The notes below the pieces were generated by a model. That model was not told the origin of the DNA. It worked only from the letters and a program-made list of their open reading frames with translations, and did no database searches. Position numbers and translations under genes: made by a program. Below are positions 1-15,413 of a stretch of DNA of 64,000 nt, piece after piece (position 1 is the first letter of the stretch; each line of letters starts with the position of its first letter). The stretch spans positions 74,796,935 to 74,860,934 of the forward strand of contig NC_092225.1 of the NCBI RefSeq assembly GCF_036320965.1, given 5' to 3'. The DNA comes from Panulirus ornatus. Lineage: Eukaryota > Arthropoda > Malacostraca > Decapoda > Palinuridae.

Positions 1-355
1 CGGTGCATTATTACATGACAGCTAGAGACTGAGTGTGAACGAATGGGGCCTTTGGTGTCTTTCCTAGCACTACCTCGCACACATGAGGGGGGAGGGGGTT
101 GTTATTCCATGTGTGGCGAGGTGGCGATGGGAACAAATAAAGGCAGACAGTATGAAGTATGTACATGTGTATATATGTATATGTCTGTGTGTGTATATAT
201 ATGTGTACATTGAGATGTATAGGTATGTATATTTACGTGTGTGAACGTGTATGTATATACATGTGTATGTGGGTGGGTTGGGCCATTCTTTCGTCTGTTT
301 CCTTGCGCTACCTCGCTAATGCAGGAGACAGCGACAAAGCAAAATAAAAAAAAAA
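1..355 (+). mobile_element. LINE-A 3' UTR tail, long-UTR form, cut by window edge
   Basis: Non-coding 3' end of a plus-strand LINE-A relative whose body lies upstream of the window. It carries the long-UTR block (from the CATTATTACATGACAGC motif to the GT/TA-rich stretch at 150-270) and the family's terminal signature GGGCCATTCTTTCGTCTG ... CTACCTCGCTAATGCAGG ... CAGCGACAAAG, then an A-rich tail ending near 355. The equivalent in the second pass is 39,834-40,181, where the upstream coding end is also present. The tail abuts the mariner-like remnant, so one inserted next to or into the other. Confidence 0.75.
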
Positions 356-359
356 TACC

Positions 360-749
360 GAGCTTTAAAGTTTTAACTTTGGTATGTCTGAACAGTAAAC
401 TTTAAATGTAATATTAGCTTACAATCTGGCAACACTCGGTTGATTAAGGTGTGGCAACACTCGGTGTTTACGAATTAGTTCACCGTTGCACGTCGTGGTG
501 ACAACATGGCACATTTGTCAAATCAAGAAATCATTGCAGAAGATCTAAGAATGTTGTCTCGTGTCCAGCAGTCCTTTCAGAGGAGGTGTCAGGTCTGCAT
601 TGAAGCAGAAAGCAGACACTTCGAACAGCAATTGTAGATTGTGATCGATAATACATCTGGTTACACAATATTTGTTTCATTTTTCATTATATCATCTGTT
701 AGAAACGAAAATGCTTGTGAATAGGTGTCAAGTTAAAACTTTGAAGCTC
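360..749. repeat. Imperfect 20-bp inverted repeat inside mariner remnant
   Basis: Arms at 360-379 and 730-749 are inverted copies with one mismatch (core AGCTTNAAAGTTTTAACTT). They bracket the transposase C-terminal fragment. They could be subterminal repeats of the transposon or the ends of a small internal derivative. Confidence 0.5.
506..637 (+). pseudogene. C-terminal fragment of mariner/Tc-like transposase
   Basis: An open frame from ATG at 506 to TAG at 635-637 encodes 43 residues. The end has a conserved-looking pattern: RVQ, two residues later SFQRRCQVCIEA, then RHFEQQL at the stop. Arthropod mariner/Tc-like transposases often end in a similar basic, cysteine-containing helix followed by HFE and a short leucine tail, which is the basis of the call. 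The catalytic DDE/D core and the DNA-binding domain are absent, so the fragment cannot be active. The ATG is probably just an internal methionine. In the noisy copy near 40,330-40,480 the frame is broken and a G/C homopolymer run interrupts it. Confidence 0.45.
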
Positions 750-859
750 AGCATCTCGAAAACTAACTAGTTTTGCAATTTTTGGTATTCTTGAAAAAGT
801 GTTTGCTATGGGTGTCCCTGTCTACTGTCAAATTTTGTACCATTCGTTTTTTTAACACC

Positions 860-862
<3 letters not shown>

Positions 863-909
<47 letters not shown>
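863..909. repeat. (TA)n tract
   Basis: Uninterrupted TA dinucleotide run between the mariner end and the T-rich (antisense poly-A) end of the next LINE-A copy. It serves as the tail of that minus-strand copy. Confidence 0.95.
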
Positions 910-926
<17 letters not shown>

Positions 927-3900
927 TTATACTTTGTCGCTGTCTCCCGCGATTGCGAGGTAGCGCGAGGAAACAGACGAAAGAAATGGCCCAACCCCCC
1001 ATACACACGTACATACACACGTCCACACACGCAAATATACATACCTACACAGCTTTCCATGGTTTACCCCAGACGCTTCACATGCCTTGATTCAATCCAC
1101 TGACAGCACGTCAACCCCTGTATACCACATCGCTCCAATTCACTCTATTCCTTGCCCTCCTTTCACCCTCCTGCATGTTCAGGCCCCGATCACACAAAAT
1201 CTTTTTCACTCCATCTTTCCACCTCCAATTTGGTCTCCCTCTTCTCCTCGTTCCCTCCACCTCCGACACATATATCCTCTTGGTCAATCTTTCCTCACTC
1301 ATTCTCTCCATGTGCCCAAACCATTTCAAAACACCCTCTTCTGCTCTCTCAACCACGCTCTTTTTATTTCCACACATCTCTCTTACCCTTACGTTACTTA
1401 CTCGATCAAACCACCTCACACCACACATTGTCCTCAAACATCTCATTTCCAGCACATCCATCCTCCTGCGCACAACTCTATCCATAGCCCACGCCTCGCA
1501 ACCATACAACATTGTTGGAACCACCATTTCTTCAAACATACCCATTTTTGCTTTCCGAGATAATGTTCTCGACTTCCACACATTTTTCAAGGCTCCCAAA
1601 ATTTTCGCCCCCTCCCCCACCCTATGATCCACTTCCGCTTCCATGGTTCCATCCGCTGACAGATCCACTCCCAGATATCTAAAACACTTCACTTCCTCCA
1701 GTTTTTCTCCATTCAAACTCACCTCCCAATTGACTTGACCCTCAACCCTACTGTACCTAATAACCTTGCTCTTATTCACATTTACTCTTAACTTTCTTCT
1801 TCCACACACTTTACCAAACTCAGTCACCAGCTTCTGCAGTTTCTCACATGAATCAGCCACCAGCGCTGTATCATCAGCGAACAACAACTGACTCACTTCC
1901 CAAGCTCTCTCATCCCCAACAGACTTCATACTTGCCCCTCTTTCCAGGACTCTTGCATTTACCTCCCTAACAACCCCATCCATAAACAAATTAAACAACC
2001 ATGGAGACATCACACACCCCTGCCGCAAACCTACATTCACTGAGAACCAATCACTTTCCTCTCTTCCTACACGTACACATGCCTTACATCCTCGATAAAA
2101 ACTTTTCACTGCTTCTAACAACTTGCCTCCCACACCATATATTCTTAATACCTTCCACAGAGCATCTCTATCAACTCTATCATATGCCTTCTCCAGATCC
2201 ATAAATGCTACATACAAATCCATTTGCTTTTCTAAGTATTTCTCACATACATTCTTCAAAGCAAACACCTGATCCACACATCCTCTACCACTTCTGAAAC
2301 CGCACTGCTCTTCCCCAATCTGATGCTCTGTACATGCCTTCACCCTCTCAATCAATACCCTCCCATATAGTTTACCAGGAATACTCAACAAACTTATACC
2401 TCTGTAATTTGAGCACTCACTCTTATCCCCTTGCCTTTGTACAATGGCACTATGCACGCATTCCGCCAATCCTCAGGCACCTCACCATGAGTCATACATA
2501 CATTAAATAACCTTACCAACCAGTCAACAATACAGTCATCCCCTTTTTTAATAAATTCCACTGCAATACCATCCAAACCTGCTGCCTTGCCGGCTTTCAT
2601 CTTCCGCAAAGCTTTTACTACCTCTTCTCTGTTTACCAAATCATTTTCCCTAACCCTCTCACTTTGCACACCACCTCGACCAAAACACCCTATATCTGCC
2701 ACTCTGTCATCAGACACATTCAACAAACCTTCAAAATACTCATTCCATCTCCTTCTCACATCACCACTACTTGTTATCACCTCCCCATTTACGCCCTTCA
2801 CTGAAGTTCCCATTTGCTCCCTTGTCTTACGCACCCTATTTACCTCCTTCCAAAACATCTTTTTATTCTCCCTAAAATTTACTGATAGTCTCTCACCCCA
2901 ACTCTCATTTGCCCTTTTTTTCACCTCTTGCACCTTTCTCTTGACCTCCTGTCTCTTTCTTTTATACTTCTCCCACTCAATTGCATTTTTTCCCTGCAAA
3001 AATCGTCCAAATGCCTCTCTCTTCTCTTTCACTAATACTCTTACTTCTTCATCCCACCACTCACTACCCTTTCTAAACAGCCCACCTCCCACTCTTCTCA
3101 TGCCACAAGCATCTTTTGCGCAATCCATCACTGATTCCCTAAATACATCCCATTCCTCCCCCACTCCCCTTACTTCCATTGTTCTCACCTTTTTCCATTC
3201 TGTACACAGTCTCTCCTGGTACTTCCCCACACAGGTCTCCTTCCCAAGCTCACTTACTCTCACCACCTTCTTCACCCCAACATTCACTCCTCTTTTCTGA
3301 AAACCCATACTAATCTTCACCTTAGCCTCCACAAGATAATGATCAGACATCCCTCCAGTTGCACCTCTCAGCACATTAACATCCAAAAGTCTCTCTTTCG
3401 TACGCCTGTCAATTAACACGTAATCCAATAACGCTCTCTGGCCATCTCTCCTGCTTACATAAGTATACTTATGTATATCTCGCTTTTTAAACCAGGTATT
3501 CCCAATCATCAGTCCTTTTTCAGCACATAAATCTACAAGCTCTTCACCATTTCCATTTACAACACTGAACACCCCATGCATACCAATTATTCCCTCAACT
3601 GCCACATTACTCACCTTTGCATTCAAATCACCCATCACTATAACCCGGTCTCGTGCATCAAAACCGCTAACACACTCATTCAGCTGCTCCCAAAACACTT
3701 GCCTCTCATGATCTTTCTTCTCATGCCCAGGTGCATATGCACCAATAATCACCCACCTCTCTCCATCAACTTTCAATTTTACCCATATTAATCGAGAATT
3801 TACTTTCTTACATTCTATCACATACTCCCACAACTCCTGTTTCAGGAGTATTGCTACTCCTTCCCTTGCTCTTGTCCTCTCACTAACCCCTGACTTCACT

Positions 3901-4102
3901 CCCCAGACATTTCCAAACCACTCTTCCCCTTTACCCTTGAGCTTCGTTTCACTCAGAGCCAAAACATCCAGGTTCCTTTCCTCAAACATACTACCTATCT
4001 CTCCTTTTTTCACATCTTGGTTACATCCACACACATTTAGGCACCCCACTCTGAGCCTTCGAGGAGGATGATCACTCCCCGCGTGACTCCTTCTTCTGTT
4101 TC

Positions 4103-4105
<3 letters not shown>
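910..4105 (-). mobile_element. LINE-A copy 1, near full length
   Basis: RTE-like non-LTR retrotransposon on the minus strand. Its 3' end is at left: T-run 909-928 (the poly-A tail), then the terminal signature and a short ~180 bp 3' UTR, with the coding stop at 1,111. The body runs to the most 5' coding sequence visible in the window (reading GNRRRSHAGSDHPPRRLRVG just before the endonuclease) and is cut directly by (TA)n at about 4,105. No 5' UTR is recognisable. The clean counterpart in the second pass is 40,755-43,857, where the first ~95 bp at the 5' side are missing. Confidence 0.85.
1111..4102 (-). pseudogene. LINE-A endonuclease-reverse transcriptase, one frameshift
   Basis: Encodes an APE-type endonuclease followed by a reverse transcriptase that would nick target DNA and copy the element's own RNA there. 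Endonuclease marks: LSETKL, GAYAPG, MGDLNAKV, LLDYVLIDRR and SDHYLV. RT marks: [33 protein letters not shown] and FADD. A single missing T near 2,430 (in the [11 protein letters not shown] stretch) shifts the frame, splitting the product into 1,111-2,469 and the part upstream of 2,430. A G-to-D change lies near 2,540. Apart from these the copy is almost identical to the uninterrupted 40,955-43,858 frame. The apparent start in the TA tract is not real; the natural start is not identified. Confidence 0.8.

Positions 4106-4137
<32 letters not shown>
4105..4137. repeat. (TA)n tract between LINE-A copies
   Basis: Perfect TA run joining the 5' truncation point of copy 1 to the 3' tail of copy 2. 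Confidence 0.95.
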
Positions 4138-6145
<2,008 letters not shown>

Positions 6146-6343
6146 TTTTTCTTTTTTATACTTTGTCGCTGTCTCCCGCGTTTGTGAAGTAGCGCAAGGA
6201 AACAGACGAAAGAAATGGCCCAACCCCCCCCCCATACACATGTATATACATACGTCCACACACGCAATTATACATACCTACACAGCTTTCCATGGTTTAC
6301 CCCAGACGCTTCACATGCCTTGATTCAATCCACTGACAGCACG

Positions 6344-8085
6344 TCAACCCCGGTATACCACATCGCTCCAATTCACTCTATTCCTTGCCCTCCTTTCACC
6401 CTCCTGCATGTTCAGGCCCCGATCACACAAAATCTTTTTCACTCCATCTTTCCACCTCCAATTTGGTCTCCCTCTTCTCCTCGTTCCCTCCACCTCCGAC
6501 ACATATATCCTCTTGGTCAACCTTTCCTCACTCATTCTCTCCATGTGCCCAAACCACTTCAAAACACCCTCTTCTGCTCTCTCAACCACGCTCTTTTTAT
6601 TTCCACACATCTCTCTTACCCTTACGTTACTCACTCGATCAAACCACCTCACACCACACATTGTCCTCAAACATCTCATTTCCAGCACATCCATCCTCCT
6701 GCGCACACTCTATCCATAGCCCATGCCTCGCAACCATACAACATTGTTGGAACCACTATTCCTTCAAACATACCCATTTTTGCTTTCCGAGATAATGTTC
6801 TCGACTTCCACACATTCTTCAAGGCCCCCAGAATTTTCGCCCCCTCCCCCACCCTATGATCCACTTCCGCTTCCATGGTTCCATCCGCTGCCAGATCCAC
6901 TCCCAGATATCTAAAACACTTCACTTCCTCCAGTTTTTCTCCATTCAAACTCACCTCCCAATTGACTTGACCCTCAACCCTACTGTACCTAATAACCTTG
7001 CTCTTATTCACATTTACTCTTAACTTTCTTCTTCCACACACTTTACCAAACTCAGTCACCAGCTTCTGCAGTTTCTCACATGAATCAGCCACCAGCGCTG
7101 TATCATCAGCGAACAACAACTGACTCACTTCCCAAGCTCTCTCATCCCCAACAGACTTCATACTTGCCCCTCTTTCCAAAACTCTTGCATTTACCTCCCT
7201 AACAACCCCATCCATAAACATATTAAACAACCATGGAGACATCACACACCCCTGCCGCAAACCTACATTCACTGAGAACCAATCACTTTCCTCTCTTCCT
7301 ACATGTACACATGCCTTACATCCTCGATAAAAACTTTTCACTGCTTCTAACAACTTTCCTCCCACACCATATATTCTTAATACCTTCCACAGAGCATCTC
7401 TATCAACTCTATCATATGCCTTCTCCACATCCATAAATGCTACATACAAATCCATTTGCTTTTCTAAGTATTTCTCACATACATTCTTCAAAGCAAACAC
7501 CTGATCCACACATCCTCTACCACTTCTGAAACCACACTGCTCTTCCCCAATCTGATGCTCTGTACATGCCTTCACCCTCTCAATCAATACCCTCCCATAT
7601 ACTTTACCAGGAATACTCAACAAACTTATACCTCTGTAATTTGAGCACTCACTCTTATCCCCTTTGCCTTTGTACAATGGCACTATGCACGCATTCCGCC
7701 AATCCTCAGGCACCTCACCATGAGTCATACATACATTAAATAACCTTACCAACCAGTCAACAATACAGTCACCCCCTTTTTTAATAAATTCCACTGCAAT
7801 ACCATCCAAACCTGTTGCCTTGCCGGCTTTCATCTTCCGCAAAGCTTTCACTACCTCTTCTCTGTTTACCAAATCATTTTCCCCAACCCTCTCACTTTGC
7901 ACACCACCTCGACCAAAACATCCTATATCTGCCACTCTATCATCAAACACATTCAACAAACCTTCAAAATACTCACTCCATCTCCTTCTCACATCACCAC
8001 TACTTGTTATCACCTCCCCATTTGCACCCTTCACTGAAGTTCCCATTTGCTCCCTTGTCTTATGCACTTTATTTACCTCCTTCCA
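6344..8085 (-). pseudogene. LINE-A RT part of copy 3, frameshifted
   Basis: RT and C-terminal region equivalent to residues ~388-967. A one-base deletion near 6,703 (GCGCACACTC instead of GCGCACAACTC) shifts the frame at about residue 847, so the main frame runs 6,676-8,067 and ends in a short aberrant CAGGWMCWK tail; the remaining C-terminus is 6,344-6,706. The same deletion occurs in the copies at 12,601, 50,363 and 54,570 but not in the positional counterpart at 44,118. RT motifs are otherwise intact, with LLFADDTAL and LRQGC present. Confidence 0.75.
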
Positions 8086-8087
8086 GA

Positions 8088-9250
8088 TGTGGATGTAACC
8101 AAGATGTGAAAAAAGGAGAGATAGGTAGTATGTTTGAGGAAAGGAACCTGGGTGTTTTGGCTCTGAGTGAAACGAAGCTCAAGGGTAAAGGGGAAGAGTG
8201 GTTTGGGAATGTCTGGGGAGTAAAGTCAGGGGTTAGTGAGAGGACAAGAGCAAGGGAAGGAGTAGCAATACTCCTGAAACAGGAGTTGTGGGAGTATGTG
8301 ATAGAATGTAAGAAAGTAAATTCTCGATTAATATGGGTAAAACTGAAAGTTGATGGAGAGAGGTGGGTGATTATTGGTGCATATGCACCTGGGCATGAGA
8401 AGAAAGATCAAGAGAGGCAAGTGTTTTGGGAGCAGCTGAATGAGTGTGTTAGTGGTTTTGATGCACGAGACCGGGTTATAGTGATGGGTGATTTGAATGC
8501 AAAGGTGAGTAATGTGGCAGTTGAGGGAATAATTGGTATACATGGGGTGTTCAGTGTTGTAAATGGAAACGGTGAAGAGCTTGTAGATTTATGTGCTGAA
8601 AAAGGACTGATGATTGGGAATACCTGGTTTAAAAAGCGAGATATACATAAGTATACTTATGTAAGTAGGAGAGATGGCCAGAGAGCGTTATTGGATTACG
8701 TGTTAATTGACAGGCGTGCGAAAGAGAGACTTTTGGATGTTAATGTGCTGAGAGGTGCAACTGGAGGGATGTCTGATCATTATCTTGTGGAGGCTAAGGT
8801 GAAGATTTGTATGGGTTTTCAGAAAAGAAGAGTGAATGTTGGGGTGAAGAGGGTGGTGAGAGTAAGTGAGCTTGAGAAGGAGACCTGTGTGAGGAAGTAC
8901 CAGGAGAGACTGAGTACAGAATGGAAAAAGGTGAGAACAATGGAAGCAAGGGGAGTGGGGGAGGAATGGGATGTATTTAGGGAATCAGTGATGGATTGCG
9001 CAAAAGATGCTTGTGGCATGAGAAGAGTGGGAGGTGGGTTGATTAGAAAGGGTAGTGAGTGGTGGGATGAAGAAGTAAGAGTATTAGTGAAAGAGAAGAG
9101 AGAGGCATTTGGACGATTTTTGCAGGGAAAAAATGCAATTGAGTGGGAGATGTATAAAAGAAAGAGACAGGAGGTCAAGAGAAAGGTGCAAGAGGTGAAA
9201 AAAAGGGCAAATGAGAGTTGGGGTGAGAGAGTATCATTAAATTTTAGGGA
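8088..9250 (+). pseudogene. LINE-A endonuclease part of copy 3 (inverted 5' end)
   Basis: Encodes the APE-type endonuclease from CGCNQDVKKGEIG through LSETKL (catalytic Glu), GAYAPG, MGDLNAKV, LLDYVLIDRR and SDHYLV (terminal Asp-His pair), then the basic linker to SLNFRE, where it stops at a poly-A run. All expected catalytic positions are present. Upstream in the same frame lies antisense RT sequence, so a frame opening at 7,815 is a chance fusion. The sequence has no RT downstream in phase. Confidence 0.75.
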
Positions 9251-9260
9251 AAAAAAAAAA

Positions 9261-11477
<2,217 letters not shown>

Positions 11478-11486
11478 ATATATATA

Positions 11487-11715
11487 GGGGAGAAAGAATA
11501 CTTCCCACGTATTCCCTGCATTTCGTAGAAGGCGACTAAAAGGGAAGGGAGCGGGGGGCTGGAAATCCTCCCCTCTCATTTTTTTTTTAAATTTTCCAAA
11601 AGAAGGAACAGAGAAGGGGGCCATATGAGGAAATTCCCTCAAAGGCCCAGTCCTCTGTTCTTAACGCTACCTCGCTAATGCGGGAAATGGCGAATAGTAT
11701 GAAAAGAAAAAAAAA

Positions 11716-11717
<2 letters not shown>
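11487..11717 (+). mobile_element. SINE-B copy 1
   Basis: A ~230 bp non-coding element: head GGGGAGAAAGAATAC ... GTATTCCCTGCAT, GGCGACTAAAAGG, a C/G-rich part, a T-run, AATTTTCCAAAAGAAGG, and the tail CTACCTCGCTAATGCGGG followed by AAATGGCGAATAGTATGAAAAG and an A-run. The tail resembles the LINE-A 3' end. No clear tRNA A and B boxes are seen. It sits between short TA runs. Confidence 0.7.

Positions 11718-11759
<42 letters not shown>
11718..11759. repeat. (TA)n tract
   Basis: TA run forming the tail of SINE-B copy 1 and the 5' flank of copy 2. Confidence 0.95.
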
Positions 11760-11763
<4 letters not shown>

Positions 11764-11986
11764 GGGGATGGTGAGAAAGAATACTTCCCACGTATTCCCT
11801 GCATGTCCTAGAAGGCGACAAAAAGGGAAGGGAGCGGGGGGGCTGGAAATCCTCCCCTATTGTTTTTTTTAATTTTCCAAAAGAAGGAACAGAGAAGGGG
11901 GCCAGGTGAGGATATTCCCTCAGAGGCCCAGTCCTCTGTTCGTAACGCTACCTTGCTAATGCGGGAAATGGCGAATAGTTTGAGAG

Positions 11987-11989
<3 letters not shown>
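11760..11989 (+). mobile_element. SINE-B copy 2
   Basis: Starts CCCTGGGGATGGTGAG and otherwise matches copy 1. The tail stem is CTTGC...GCGGG, so a C-to-T change keeps pairing through a G-T wobble. It ends GAATAGTTTGAGAGAAA with a very short A tail before TA. Confidence 0.7.

Positions 11990-12045
<56 letters not shown>
11990..12045. repeat. (TA)n tract
   Basis: TA run between SINE-B copy 2 and the 3' end of a minus-strand LINE-A copy. The shared tract serves both elements. Confidence 0.95.

Positions 12046-13525
<1,480 letters not shown>

Positions 13526-13591
<66 letters not shown>
13526..13591. repeat. (TA)n tract
   Basis: TA run between SINE-B copy 3 and the next minus-strand LINE-A. 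Confidence 0.95.
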
Positions 13592-13599
<8 letters not shown>

Positions 13600-15413
13600 T
13601 TATACTTTGTCGCTGTCTCCCGCGTTTGCGAGGTAGCGCAAGGAAACAGACGAAAGAAATGGCCCAACCCCCCCCCCATACACATGTATATACATACGTC
13701 CACACACACAAATATACATACCTACACAGCTTTCCATGGTTTACCCCAGACGCTTCACGTGCCCTGATTCAATCCACCGACAGCACGTCAACCCCGGTAT
13801 ACCACATCACTCCAACTCACTCTATTCCTTGCCCTCCTTTCACCCTCCTGCATGTTCAGGCCCCGATCACTCAAAATCTTTTTCACTCCATCTTTCCACC
13901 TCCAATTTGGTCTCCCTCTTCTCCTTGCTCCCTCCACCTCCGACACATATATCCTCTTGGTCAATCTTTCCTCACTCATCCTCTCCATGTGCCCAAACCA
14001 CTTCAAAACACCCTCTTCTGCTCTCTCAACCACGCTCTTTTTATTTCCACACATCTCTCTTACCCTTACGTTACTCACTCGATCAAACCACCTCACACCA
14101 CACATTGTCCTCAAACATCTCATTTCCAGCACATCCATCCTCCTGCGCACAACTCTATCCATAGCCCACGCCTCGCAACCATACAACATTGTTGGAACCA
14201 CTATTCCTTCAAACATACCCATTTTTGCTTTCCGAGATAATGTTCTCGACTTCCACACATTCTTCAAGGCCCCCAGAATTTTCGCCCCCTCCCCCACCCT
14301 ATGATCCACTTCCGCTTCCATGGTTCCATCCGCTGCCAGATCCACTCCCAGATATCTAAAACACTTCACTTCCTCCAGTTTTTCTCCATTCAAACTCACC
14401 TCCCAATTGACTTGACCCTCAATCCTACTGTACCTAATAACCTTGCTCTTATTCACATTTACTCTTAACTTTCTTCTTCCACACACTTTACCAAACTCAG
14501 TCACCAGCTTCAGCAGTTTCTCACATGAATCAGCCACCAGTGCTGTATCATCAGCGAACAACAACTGACTCACTTCCCAAGCTCTCTCATCCCCAACAGA
14601 CTTCATACTTGCCCCTCTTTCCAAAACTCTTGCATTTACCTCCCTAACAACCCCATCCATAAACAAATTAAACAACCATGGAGACATCACACACCCCTGC
14701 CGCAAACCTACATTCACTGAGAACCAATCACTTTCCTCTCTTCCTACACGTACACATGCCTTACATCCTCGATAAAAACTTTTCACTGCTTCTAACAACT
14801 TTCCTCCCACACCATATATTCTTAATACCTTCCACAGAGCATCTCTATCAACTCTGTCATATGCCTTCTCCAGATCCATAAATGTTACATACAAATCCAT
14901 TTGCTTTTCTAAGTATTTCTCACATACATTCTTCAAAGCAAACACCTGATCCACACATCCTCTACCACTTCTGAAACCACACTCCTCTTCCCCAATCTGA
15001 TGCTCTGTACATGCCTTCACCCTCTCAATCAATACCCTCCCATATAATTTACCAGGAATACTCAACAAACTTATACCTCTGTAATTTGAGCACTCACTCT
15101 TATCCCCTTAGCCTTTGTACAATGGCACTATGCACGCATTCCGCCAATCCTCAGGCACCTCACCATGAGTCATACATACATTAAATAACCTTACCAACCA
15201 GTCAACAATACAGTCACCCCCTTTTTAAATAAATTCCACTGCAATACCATCCAAACCTGCTGCCTTGCCGGCTTTCATCTTCCGCAAAGCTTTCACTACC
15301 TCTTCTCTGTTTACCAAATCATTTTCCCTAACCCTCTCACTTTGCACACCACCTCGACCAAAACACCCTATATCTGCCACTCTATCATCAAACACATTCA
15401 ACAAACCTTCAAA
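13591..15413 (-). mobile_element. LINE-A copy with nonsense codons, interrupted by sequence switch
   Basis: Minus-strand copy equal to 51,346-53,165. The coding stop is at 13,788; the frame is open to 15,068, then a TAA replaces a lysine codon at about 15,107 and another TAA stands near 15,228. Diagnostic differences from other copies include GATCACTCAAAAT, CCTTGCTCCC, CTTCAGCAG and CACTCCTCTTCC. At about 15,413 the sequence stops following this copy and turns into error-rich sequence matching 7,970 onward. Confidence 0.8.
13788..15413 (-). pseudogene. LINE-A RT pseudogene with two stops
   Basis: RT and C-terminal region. Intact motifs: [23 protein letters not shown]. The change from EEQCGF to EEECGF and two in-frame TAA codons (about 15,107 and 15,228) separate this lineage from the active-looking copies. 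The endonuclease half is not joined to it here because of the switch at 15,413, but the equivalent at 51,346-54,498 retains it. Confidence 0.75.

Larger units (their letters stand above)
356..864 (+). mobile_element. Mariner/Tc-like DNA transposon remnant (right half)
   Basis: Single-copy-looking sequence between two LINE parts. It contains 43 codons resembling a transposase C-terminus (506-637), followed by about 225 bp of A/T-rich 3' sequence ending in ACACCCTGTA at 855-864. Read inward from the right this is TACAGGGTGTT, the sort of terminal start seen in many mariner-like elements, with TA as the likely target duplication. No matching left terminus is visible, so the element is 5'-deleted. 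A noisy second copy lies at 40,182-40,711. The family is inferred from the C-terminal motif and end sequence only; a different IS630/Tc group is possible. Confidence 0.5.

Noticed and set aside
1087..1627. Recurrent 100-205 codon plus-strand frames opposite the LINE-A C-terminus
   Set aside because: Same antisense effect; they recur only because the element recurs.
2587..3300. 237-codon plus-strand frame rich in Ser, Pro, Phe and Thr, with similar frames at 42,432-43,145 and 53,019-53,732
   Set aside because: Antisense of the LINE-A linker and RT; the purine-rich sense strand leaves few stops in the complement. No independent domain or start signal.
910..4105. Host 'craniofacial development protein 2-like' gene
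   Set aside because: Automated annotations often give this name to such endonuclease-RT sequences; RT motifs, tail and copy number show it is a LINE.
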